Source: UBA11606 sp049437325
GTDB lineage: Bacteria; Actinomycetota; Acidimicrobiia; Acidimicrobiales; Aldehydirespiratoraceae
Length of the DNA stretch: 5,279 nt
NCBI GenBank assembly: GCA_049437325.1
Contig: JBMTIM010000090.1
Location: 1-5,279, forward strand
Direction: 5' to 3'
In this document: piece by piece, positions 1-5,279 of the stretch
Position numbering within the stretch: the stretch's first letter is position 1
How the letters are laid out: each line of letters starts with the position of its first letter
Notes under the pieces: generated by a model
The model's input: only the letters and a program-made list of their open reading frames with translations
Told to the model about the DNA's origin: nothing
The model's database searches: none
Translations under genes and position numbers: made by a program

Positions 1-1697
1 CCAGCGATGCGAAGGTCGTCGCGACGGCGGGTCACCCCTGTCTCGTCGAGTCGGGTGATCAGGGGAATGGCGAACTTGCGGGTCGTGCCCCACGCATCTC
101 GAGCCTCGGCCACCGTGATGCCATCGGGCTGATCGGCAAGCAGTCGAGCAACGACCCGTGCGGCCTCATCGACGGCGGACGCTGCGAAGACGACGCCGGA
201 CTGCGAAATCAAGTCGCCGCGTCGGACGAGTTCGCGGATCTCTGCCGCCTCACGGGGTGCAGGGTCGGGTGGATTGAAGGGATCGGCTGCGAAGCGGGCG
301 ACGAGATCGCTTTCGGCAAGCGCATCACCCGTGGCTGCTGAACGAACATGGCCCCCGTCGATCACCAGATCGGCGAGCGTTTCCAAGACCGCTCGTCCGA
401 AGTTGTCGACCCGAGCGAGGTCGAGTCCGAGTGGGCCTGCGTCGGCGACCTCGGTTCGGAGCCGATCCGTTTCGACCGCAAGGAGGTCAGGGTCCACCAC
501 CCACTTCCCGACCGTCGGCTCGCGGTGCTCGCCAGTGAGGCGGTGGAGATGCTCGACGTCCACTTTGCCGCGCTCTCGGACCACGCGGTCGACATCTCGG
601 TCGGGTGTGGCTCTCGCCGCCGCCACCAAGGGATCAACGTCGAGGATCTCGCCACCACCCAGGGTCACACCCTGCCCGGACTCGCGGAGGATGAAGCGGT
701 CGCCGGGTACGAGCGGCAGGTCGATCGGGAGATGGAGGCGAATTGCGCCCGTGGCTCCCGGGTCGATCGCATCAGGACCGAGCACACGGACCCGAACAGG
801 ATGTTCCCCCGATCCGATGTAGGCGAGGTGGGCTCCTCGTCTGGTGACCGGCCGGTCGAGCGAGTCGAGCACGTGGAGTGAGGCATCGACCCGTCGAGTC
901 ACGTGCCAGTCGCCGCGCCGCACGAGCACGTCACCCCTCGAGAGGAGATCGTACGAGACCCCTGACAGGTTCGCGGCAACACGATTTCCAGGACCAACCT
1001 TGGTGCGATCGGCGTAGTGGCTCTGCAGCGCACGAATTCGGACCGCATGGCCGTGAGGGAGCACGATCAGTTCGTCGTCGACCCGGAGCATGCCGCCGGC
1101 GAGTGTCCCGGTCACCACGGTCCCCGCCCCTTTGGCGGCGAACACCCGGTCGACCCAGAGTCGAGGTTGTTTGCGGTCGGCTGCGGTCGGCGTGACGTCG
1201 AGCAACCGGTCGATCGCCTCCGTCAGGTCGCGCAGACCCATGCCATCGACCGCGTCGACTGGCACGACTTCGGCATCGGCCAGAAAGGTGCCCTCGGTCC
1301 GCTCTGCGATCTCCATCTCGGCCAGTTCGACGAGATCATCGTCGGCCTGACCGATTTTGGTGAGTGCGATCACGCCGCGCTGGATCCCGAGCAGACTCAG
1401 GATCCGGAGGTGCTCCTCGGACTGCGGTTTCCAACCCTCGGTGGCGGCAACGACGAACAGGCACGCATCGACTCCGCCGACACCTGCGAGCATGTTCTTG
1501 AGGAAGCGAACGTGGCCCGGTACGTCGATGAACGAGATGCCACGACCCGACGGCAGCGTTGCACCGGCGAACCCGAGATCGATCGTGAGGCCTCGGACCT
1601 TCTCCTCCTCGAGTCGGTCGGGGTCTGTCCCGGTGAGGGCGGTGACGAGGGTTGACTTGCCGTGGTCGACATGTCCGGCGGTGGCGACGACATGCAT
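1..1697 (-). CDS. selB: Selenocysteine-specific translation elongation factor SelB (3' end cut by window edge)
   Basis: SelB binds GTP and Sec-tRNA(Sec) and delivers it to the ribosome at UGA codons marked by a SECIS hairpin. My minus-strand translation from ATG at 1697 gives about 565 residues with no stop. Visible motifs are the P-loop GHVDHGKS (residues 8-15), switch I EEEKVRGLTIDLGF (30-43), DVPGH of switch II (58-62) and EGWKPQSEEH (87-96). Then come the EF-Tu-like beta-barrel domains (about 178-340, starting with RLWVDRVFAAKGAGTVVTGT) and C-terminal winged-helix repeats. The final stretch, KFAIPLITRLDETGVTRRRD, is the typical SelB end, so probably fewer than about 20 residues are missing. 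Oddity: the guanine-specificity motif reads TKIG (113-116) instead of TKxD. The start overlaps the selA stop by one base (TGATG) and has no good Shine-Dalgarno nearby (GAGG lies about 19 bases upstream), so translation is probably coupled to selA. The family call is secure. Confidence 0.96.
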   Translation of the reverse strand, partial: MHVVATAGHVDHGKSTLVTALTGTDPDRLEEEKVRGLTIDLGFAGATLPSGRGISFIDVPGHVRFLKNMLAGVGGVDACLFVVAATEGWKPQSEEHLRILSLLGIQRGVIALTKIGQADDDLVELAEMEIAERTEGTFLADAEVVPVDAVDGMGLRDLTEAIDRLLDVTPTAADRKQPRLWVDRVFAAKGAGTVVTGTLAGGMLRVDDELIVLPHGHAVRIRALQSHYADRTKVGPGNRVAANLSGVSYDLLSRGDVLVRRGDWHVTRRVDASLHVLDSLDRPVTRRGAHLAYIGSGEHPVRVRVLGPDAIDPGATGAIRLHLPIDLPLVPGDRFILRESGQGVTLGGGEILDVDPLVAAARATPDRDVDRVVRERGKVDVEHLHRLTGEHREPTVGKWVVDPDLLAVETDRLRTEVADAGPLGLDLARVDNFGRAVLETLADLVIDGGHVRSAATGDALAESDLVARFAADPFNPPDPAPREAAEIRELVRRGDLISQSGVVFAASAVDEAARVVARLLADQPDGITVAEARDAWGTTRKFAIPLITRLDETGVTRRRDDLRIA

Positions 1698-2974
1698 CAG
1701 TCGAGCGAACGCAACGCCTCGATGACGTTGCTGTCATCGTCGGGGTGCACGGTGCGCAGGTCGATGTACGTCGTGTCGTCGTCGACTCGGGCGATCACCG
1801 GCCGGGAACGATTGCGCAGCGCGTCGCGATGGTCGCCGACCCGAGCGATGCCGATCGAGTCGATCTCCACGCCGGGAAGGGTGCCACCACCCGGAGTCGA
1901 CGTGACGTCGACGATGTCACCGACACCTGCGGCCTCGAAGGCGTTCGCACGAACGCGCAGTTCGGCGACAGTGAGTGTGGCCATTCGCCAGAACGGGATG
2001 GCATCACCGTCTTCGCGCAGGTAGGCGAGGGCGGTGTCCTGGAGTGCACCAAGGACGAGATCTCCGGGTCGGAGGGCTCGCGCCAGGGGATGCTTGGCGC
2101 AGCGGTCGACCAGTTCGGCATCGCCGGCGATGATGCCGGCCTGCGGTCCGCCGAAGAGTTTGTCACCGGAAAAGACAACGAGGCCGGCCCCGGCGGCGAG
2201 TGTCTGGCGGGCGGCGGGTTCCTCGGCGAGCCAACCCGGTGGTCCGCCCTTCAGCCAGGGGCAACGGCTGTCGAGAAGTCCGGAACCGATATCGGCCACG
2301 AGCGGCGTATCGAGCCCGGCGAGTTCGGCGATGGTCGGGGCCTCGGTGAAACCGACGATCTTGTAGTTCGACTGGTGGACGTGCAACACCACGCCGACAT
2401 CGGTTGCGGGGTCATCCACGGCCGCGGCGAAGTCGGCCACTCGGGTCCGGTTGGTCGTGCCGACCTCGATCAGGTTCGCTCCACTGCGGGCCATGACATC
2501 GGGGATCCGAAAGCCACCTCCGATCTCGACCAGTTCACTGCGGCTGACGACGACGTCGCGTCCGTCGGCCAGGCCGCTGAGCACGAGAAGAACGGCAGCT
2601 GCGCAGTTGTTCACGATGATCGCCTTCTCGGCGCCACACGCCTTGGCGATGAGGTCACCTGCCGTAGCCATTCGGCTCCCGCGCTCACCGTTGGTCAGGT
2701 CGAGCTCGAGGTTGGTGTAGCGCTCGTCCTGGTGGACGGCCAGCGGCGCCCGGCCAAGGTTGGTGTGCAGGATCGTGCCGGTTGCGTTGATCACGGGTCG
2801 CAACATCCGACGACGTGCAGCGATTGCGAGGGCACGGGCCGACTCGGGGTCCCCGTTCGCGATGGCAGTCCGGGCCGCATCGACCAGCATTGGGTGCGGC
2901 AGGCCGACGTCGGCGATCGAGCGGGCAAGCGTGTCGACAGAGGGTGGACGGTCGGCTGGACCGGGGGTAGGCAC
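1697..2974 (-). CDS. selA: L-seryl-tRNA(Sec) selenium transferase SelA
   Basis: SelA is a PLP enzyme that converts Ser-tRNA(Sec) to Sec-tRNA(Sec) with selenophosphate in the cytoplasm. The product is 425 residues, slightly shorter than the roughly 460 of E. coli SelA. The N-terminal helical region has the family PPSVDTLA motif (10-17). Family blocks follow: INATGTILHTNLGRAPL (62-78), VNNCAAAVLL (121-130), SRSELVEIGGGFRIPDVM (144-161) and VGTTNRT (171-177). The PLP-binding lysine is expected at K272 in SGDKLFGGPQAG (269-280). The GTG start at 2974 is chosen because an in-frame TAA lies just upstream (2984-2986) and the next internal ATG (residue 29) would remove the N-terminal motif. There is no Shine-Dalgarno, but a -10-like hexamer sits six bases before the GTG, which suggests a leaderless message. 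It is the first gene of a selA-selB operon. selD, which makes the selenophosphate, is not adjacent on the side visible here. Confidence 0.97.
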   Translation of the reverse strand: MPTPGPADRPPSVDTLARSIADVGLPHPMLVDAARTAIANGDPESARALAIAARRRMLRPVINATGTILHTNLGRAPLAVHQDERYTNLELDLTNGERGSRMATAGDLIAKACGAEKAIIVNNCAAAVLLVLSGLADGRDVVVSRSELVEIGGGFRIPDVMARSGANLIEVGTTNRTRVADFAAAVDDPATDVGVVLHVHQSNYKIVGFTEAPTIAELAGLDTPLVADIGSGLLDSRCPWLKGGPPGWLAEEPAARQTLAAGAGLVVFSGDKLFGGPQAGIIAGDAELVDRCAKHPLARALRPGDLVLGALQDTALAYLREDGDAIPFWRMATLTVAELRVRANAFEAAGVGDIVDVTSTPGGGTLPGVEIDSIGIARVGDHRDALRNRSRPVIARVDDDTTYIDLRTVHPDDDSNVIEALRSLD

Positions 2975-2986
2975 GTCGGCAGCTTA
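2975..2986 (-). promoter_or_regulatory. Putative leaderless promoter (-10 box) of selAB
   Basis: On the minus strand the hexamer TAAGCT (plus coordinates 2981-2986) matches the actinobacterial TANNNT -10 pattern. It is followed by exactly six bases and then the selA GTG. This spacing would place transcription initiation on the start codon, and the absence of any Shine-Dalgarno agrees with that. No convincing -35 element is visible. The mrp gene shows the same layout. Confidence 0.5.
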
Positions 2987-3016
2987 GAAGTCGCGTCGCC
3001 CATCTCGCCGTTCGCG

Positions 3017-3041
3017 ATGCGCCCTACGCTGATGGGCGCAT
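3017..3041. repeat. Perfect 8-bp inverted repeat spanning the fxsA promoter and start codon
   Basis: ATGCGCCC (3017-3024) and GGGCGCAT (3034-3041) are exact reverse complements separated by nine bases. The right arm includes the first two bases of the fxsA ATG, and the spacer contains the best -10 candidate for fxsA. It could be a protein-binding operator or, if transcription starts further upstream, an RNA hairpin hiding the start codon. The arms are GC-rich, so chance occurrence cannot be excluded. Confidence 0.5.
3025..3030 (+). promoter_or_regulatory. Candidate -10 box of fxsA
   Basis: TACGCT fits the TANNNT pattern and ends nine bases before the fxsA ATG, which would give a leaderless or nearly leaderless transcript. 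No -35 hexamer is recognisable. Only a weak GGG (3034-3036) could serve as a ribosome binding site. It lies in the spacer of the inverted repeat at 3017-3041. Confidence 0.35.
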
Positions 3042-3561
3042 GTTTCGCATCTTGGCGGTTTCGTTCATCGTTGTCCCGATCCTCGAGATCTGGGTGCTGA
3101 CCGAGGTCGCAGGCGGAATCGGGTGGCTGAACGCCATCTCTCTCGTCATCGTCGTTTCCGTCGTCGGTGCATGGATGGTGAAGCAGCAGGGCCTCGGAAC
3201 CATTCGTCGTGTCGAACAGCGCCTGGCTGAGGGGTCGCTTCCCAGCAAGGAACTCGTCGACGGTGTTCTCATCGCCGTCGGGGGTGCCCTGATGCTCACA
3301 CCCGGCTTCATCACCGACGCCGTGAGTCTGCTCCTGCTGTTTCCACCGACTCGTGTTATTGCGCGTTCCTGGTTGATGGCGCGCTACGGCAATCGGATTC
3401 GGACGACAACGACGGGGGGAACTGCAACGGGATCGTTCGGCTTCGGCCCCGGTTTCAACCCCGGTGGTGGGTTCCGCAGCGGCGAGGTGATCGACATCGG
3501 TGAGGCGACCTATGACGCCCGAGACGACGAACAGCCGGGATCCAGCGCCGCCGCCGACTGA
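3040..3561 (+). CDS. fxsA: FxsA family cytoplasmic membrane protein
   Basis: This 173-residue protein belongs to the FxsA (YjeG) family. E. coli FxsA relieves F-plasmid-mediated exclusion of phage T7 when overproduced, but the normal cellular role is unclear. Hydrophobic stretches at about 4-20, 28-47 and 75-101 suggest membrane segments. Family hallmarks are the early LEIWVL (15-20), QQGLGTIRR (49-57), ELVDGVLIAVGGALMLTPGF (71-90) and LLLLFPPTRV (97-106). The tail beyond about residue 120 is hydrophilic and glycine-rich (GSFGFGPGFNPGGGF) and ends in an acidic segment containing GEVIDIGEATYD. It is therefore probably a soluble, disordered extension. The ATG at 3040 opens directly at the conserved first membrane segment. 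The gene is divergent from selAB (65 bp apart) and convergent with mrp. Nothing ties it functionally to either. The family call is firm and the function is not. Confidence 0.93.
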   Translation: MFRILAVSFIVVPILEIWVLTEVAGGIGWLNAISLVIVVSVVGAWMVKQQGLGTIRRVEQRLAEGSLPSKELVDGVLIAVGGALMLTPGFITDAVSLLLLFPPTRVIARSWLMARYGNRIRTTTTGGTATGSFGFGPGFNPGGGFRSGEVIDIGEATYDARDDEQPGSSAAAD

Positions 3562-3568
3562 CGGGCTC

Positions 3569-3609
3569 TCGCTGCGCAGTGCTGCCGGCGGTGCAGGCCG
3601 ATGCAGCGA
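3569..3609. terminator. Possible bidirectional terminator hairpin between fxsA and mrp
   Basis: TCGCTGC (3569-3575) and GCAGCGA (3603-3609) form a 7-bp inverted repeat. Inside it lies a smaller CTGC/GCAG hairpin (3582-3585 with 3593-3596). It occupies most of the 48 bp between the convergent stop codons. There is no T-run on either side, so a classical intrinsic terminator is not supported. The position is the main argument. Confidence 0.3.
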
Positions 3610-4797
3610 TCAGGAGGCGGCTGTATCGACGTCGCGTTCGTCGAGCGCGTCGAGGGCTGCCATTGCTGCGTCGAGCATGCGGGCGCTACAACCCGCCATC
3701 TCGACAGGCGGCACGTATTCCTCGGCGATGAGGGTTGCGATCGCGCGGAGGGACTCGGCAGCCGGACCGTCACCGAGTGCAGCGGGTTCGCCCCTGTCAC
3801 CGCCCTCACTCACCGCCGACTCGATCGGCACGCTGCCGAGCATTGGCGCACCGACATCGGCGGCGAGTTGTGCACCACCACCGGCGCCGAAGATCGGATG
3901 GCGGCTGCCGTCGGGAGCGACGAACTCCGACATGTTCTCGATCACTCCGACGATACGGAGATAGTTCTTGCGTCCCATGTCGGCCACGCGGGCGGCGACC
4001 TTCTGGGCGTTGAGCGCAGGCGTGGTGACGATGATCATCTCGGCTCTCGGCAACATCTTGGCCAGCCCCATCTGGACATCGCCGGTCCCGGGTGGCATGT
4101 CGATCAGGAGATAGTCGAGGTCAGCGGGCCAGTCGACGTCCTGACAGAAGTGCTGCACAGCGCGGTTGAGCATCAAGCCCCGCCACATCAGTGCGGTGTC
4201 TTCCTGGGCGACCAAGAAGCCCATCGAGACGACCTCGAGGCGGCCCGTACCGATCGTGCGCACCAGGGGCTGGATCTTGCCGCCCTTGCTGAGCAGTTCA
4301 CCGTCGACTCCCAGCATGCGGGGCACGGAGAAGCCCCAGATGTCGGCGTCCATGACGCCGACCGCATGACCGTTCTCGGCGAGTGCGGCTGCGAGGTTGG
4401 TGGTGATCGACGACTTGCCGACCCCACCCTTGCCCGAGGCGACCATGATGACCTTGGTGGTCGACGGAATCGAGGTGTCGGGGGCGTTCTGGCTGACGTT
4501 GAAACGAGCTTTTGCCATCGCTTCGGCGCGCTCGTCCTGGGAGAGTTCCCCCCAATTGATCTTCACTCGGGTGACGCCGGGCAGGTTGGTGAGTCGACTT
4601 CGGATGTCTTTTTGGATCTGGGCCCGAAGAGGACACCCCGACGTCGTCAGTGCGATCTCGAGGGTGATGACGCCGTCGTCGGAGACGTCTGCGCTCTTGG
4701 CCATCCCGAGTTCGACGATGTCGGAGCCGAGCTCGGGATCGATCACGCCGCTCATCAGACCCATGACATGATCTGCGGTGGGGGGCGCGGTGGTCAC
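3610..4797 (-). CDS. mrp: Mrp/ApbC/Nbp35-family P-loop ATPase with N-terminal MIP18 (DUF59) domain; iron-sulfur carrier
   Basis: Mrp/ApbC proteins bind ATP and take part in assembling or transferring [4Fe-4S] clusters in the cytoplasm. The 395-residue product has a MIP18/DUF59 domain at about 9-85 with its conserved cysteine in TTSGCPL (51-57). The Mrp NTPase follows, with the deviant Walker A SGKGGVGKSS (121-130), the ADIWGFSVPRMLG block (151-163), WRGLMLNRAV (205-214) and Walker B LLIDMPPGTGDVQM (230-243). The usual WRGPM proline is a leucine here. The CxxC pair normally found after the ENMS motif is missing: the sequence reads ENMSEFVAPDG (287-297). Only C55, C218 and C370 remain. The tail after about residue 365 is alanine-rich. 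The GTG start at 4797 leads straight into the MIP18 domain and sits six bases downstream of a -10-like hexamer. It is divergent from an Fe-S carrier gene, which supports a cluster-assembly role. Confidence 0.95.
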   Translation of the reverse strand: MTTAPPTADHVMGLMSGVIDPELGSDIVELGMAKSADVSDDGVITLEIALTTSGCPLRAQIQKDIRSRLTNLPGVTRVKINWGELSQDERAEAMAKARFNVSQNAPDTSIPSTTKVIMVASGKGGVGKSSITTNLAAALAENGHAVGVMDADIWGFSVPRMLGVDGELLSKGGKIQPLVRTIGTGRLEVVSMGFLVAQEDTALMWRGLMLNRAVQHFCQDVDWPADLDYLLIDMPPGTGDVQMGLAKMLPRAEMIIVTTPALNAQKVAARVADMGRKNYLRIVGVIENMSEFVAPDGSRHPIFGAGGGAQLAADVGAPMLGSVPIESAVSEGGDRGEPAALGDGPAAESLRAIATLIAEEYVPPVEMAGCSARMLDAAMAALDALDERDVDTAAS

Positions 4798-4809
4798 GCT
4801 CTCAGGATA
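4798..4809 (-). promoter_or_regulatory. Putative leaderless promoter (-10 box) of mrp
   Basis: On the minus strand TATCCT (plus coordinates 4804-4809) is a good TANNNT -10 box. It is followed by six bases and the mrp GTG, as at selA. The GAGAG next to the GTG is too close to act as a Shine-Dalgarno. No clear -35 is seen. Confidence 0.5.
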
Positions 4810-4863
4810 GGTCTCACCGTGGCCAAAGAACTGGCTGGCTACCGCCGAAGGAATATCGACCGG

Positions 4864-4869
4864 TACACT
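4864..4869 (+). promoter_or_regulatory. Candidate -10 box of the A-type Fe-S carrier gene
   Basis: TACACT matches TANNNT and lies about 41 bases before the ATG at 4911, giving a leader of roughly 35 bases, which fits the good Shine-Dalgarno. A short inverted repeat, ACCGG (4859-4863) and CCGGT (4880-4884), flanks it and could be a regulator site. No -35 element is convincing. Confidence 0.3.
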
Positions 4870-4898
4870 CGGGTTCGTTCCGGTTGACGCCCATCTCT

Positions 4899-4903
4899 GG
4901 AGG
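4899..4903 (+). promoter_or_regulatory. Shine-Dalgarno that fixes the carrier gene start
   Basis: GGAGG ends seven bases before the ATG at 4911, ideal spacing. It decides between that ATG and an in-frame TTG at 4884, which would add nine residues that do not resemble the family N-terminus. Confidence 0.85.
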
Positions 4904-4910
4904 CCCCGAC

Positions 4911-5231
4911 ATGATCACGCTCACCGACAACGCAGCGTCGAAGGTCAGTGAACTCATCACTGCCGAAGGTGAGGAAGGCCTGGCCTTGCGCGTTGCAGTT
5001 CGCCCCGGTGGATGCTCGGGCTTCTCGTACGAGATGTACTTCGACACCGACAGGGCCGCCGACGACATCACCAAAGATTTCTCGGGAGTCGACGTGGTCG
5101 TCGACCCGCAGTCGGCCCAACTCCTCGAGGGCGCCACGCTCGACTACAAGGACGGTCTGCAAGACGCCGGGTTCTCGATCGACAACCCGAATGCGCAGCG
5201 CACCTGCGGTTGCGGCCAGTCCTTCAGCTGA
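4911..5231 (+). CDS. erpA: A-type iron-sulfur cluster carrier (HesB/IscA/ErpA family)
   Basis: A-type carriers receive Fe-S clusters from a scaffold and pass them to apoproteins in the cytoplasm. The 106-residue product has the full family length and the three cluster-ligand cysteines: C35 in RPGGCSGFSYEM (31-42), and C99 and C101 in the C-terminal TCGCGQSF (98-105). It opens with ITLTDNAASKVSELI, a normal family N-terminus, from an ATG preceded by GGAGG. The sequence alone does not cleanly separate ErpA from IscA or SufA. ErpA is the usual name for a stand-alone actinobacterial copy, so the symbol is tentative. There are no isc or suf genes nearby, but it is divergent from mrp (113 bp apart), another Fe-S assembly factor, and the two may share regulation. 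Confidence 0.94.
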   Translation: MITLTDNAASKVSELITAEGEEGLALRVAVRPGGCSGFSYEMYFDTDRAADDITKDFSGVDVVVDPQSAQLLEGATLDYKDGLQDAGFSIDNPNAQRTCGCGQSFS

Positions 5232-5279
5232 CGGGTACCCGCTCCGACCAACTCGACGACGCCGGCCTCCGGTCGGCGG
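5228..5279 (+). CDS. Possible 5' end of a further gene (unidentified, runs off the window)
   Basis: After the carrier stop codon, the frame beginning at about 5228 reads LTGTRSDQLDDAGLRSA. Almost all its third positions are G or C, as in a real gene of this genome. No ATG or GTG start is available. A CTG at 5228 would overlap the preceding TGA as CTGA, and a TTG at 5210 is in frame. Only about 17 codons are visible, so no product can be named. A convergent minus-strand gene ending in TGA at 5224-5226 is a less likely alternative. The 10-bp palindrome CGGGTACCCG (5232-5241) lies here too. Confidence 0.25.
   Translation, partial: MTGTRSDQLDDAGLRSA

Noticed and set aside
274..1655. Several plus-strand and out-of-frame minus-strand open frames across the selB region
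   Set aside because: They are shadows. The true selB frame runs off the window edge without a stop, and its translation carries all the family motifs.
1691..1693. A second ATG next to the selB start
   Set aside because: It is out of frame with the SelB motifs. Only the ATG at 1697 leads into GHVDHGKS.
1652..3100. A 482-codon plus-strand open frame lying antisense to all of selA
   Set aside because: It is a mirror of the selA frame in GC-rich DNA, where antisense stops are rare. Its translation resembles no family, while selA is unmistakable.
3559..3609. fxsA TGA as a possible selenocysteine codon, since selAB is next door and readthrough stays open with a Cys-rich stretch (QCCRRC)
   Set aside because: The FxsA protein is already complete and its tail is non-catalytic. 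The continuation is just the open antisense frame of mrp, and I see no convincing SECIS hairpin immediately after the TGA.
3601..4887. A 428-codon plus-strand open frame antisense to mrp
   Set aside because: Same mirror effect. The translation is histidine- and glycine-rich with no recognisable domain, and mrp motifs are complete on the other strand.
4884..4910. Extended TTG start for the A-type carrier
   Set aside because: The GGAGG at 4899-4903 is ideally placed for ATG 4911, and the extra nine residues do not look like the family N-terminus.
5244..5276. CCGACC (5244-5249) and GGTCGG (5271-5276) as a terminator after the carrier gene
   Set aside because: The loop is 21 bases, there is no T-run, and the stretch looks coding. 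A 6-bp GC-rich match is easily chance.
1..5279. Search for tRNA(Sec), selD, other tRNAs, CRISPR arrays, transposases and attachment sites
   Set aside because: Nothing supportable was seen. Apart from the intergenic gaps described, the window is filled by the five genes.

Overview
The window looks like a piece of chromosome from a high-GC actinobacterium. Codons strongly prefer G or C at the third position, GTG starts are used, and two genes appear to have leaderless promoters. The protein flavour (an actinobacterial-type SelB with the EGWKPQSEEH stretch, and an FxsA with a glycine-rich tail) would fit Acidimicrobiia or a relative, but that placement is inference from memory and not a search result.

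Left half (1-2974, minus strand): a selAB operon for selenocysteine synthesis and insertion. selA comes first, from a GTG start at 2974. selB follows with a one-base overlap (TGATG at 1695-1699) and runs off the left edge, probably missing only its last few residues. SelA converts Ser-tRNA(Sec) to Sec-tRNA(Sec) using selenophosphate. SelB, a dedicated elongation factor, carries that tRNA to UGA codons followed by a SECIS hairpin. selD and the tRNA(Sec) gene selC are not in the window, and no selenoprotein gene was recognised.

Middle (2975-3561): a 65-bp divergent intergenic region, then an FxsA-family membrane protein on the plus strand. A perfect 8-bp inverted repeat (3017-3041) surrounds the likely fxsA -10 box and covers its start codon. 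The fxsA and mrp genes converge, with 48 bp between their stops that hold a modest hairpin.

Right half (3610-5231): a divergent pair for iron-sulfur cluster handling. mrp (minus) encodes a MIP18/DUF59-plus-P-loop ATPase of the ApbC/Nbp35 type. An A-type Fe-S carrier (plus) has the three cluster-binding cysteines. The 113 bp between them hold a leaderless-type promoter for mrp and a canonical Shine-Dalgarno for the carrier. The last 48 bases may be the start of another plus-strand gene.

This is an ordinary housekeeping and selenium-metabolism region. I found no new system. The items most worth a second look are a lost aspartate in the SelB guanine-specificity motif, an Mrp protein without its CxxC pair, two matching leaderless promoters, and the palindrome at the fxsA start.
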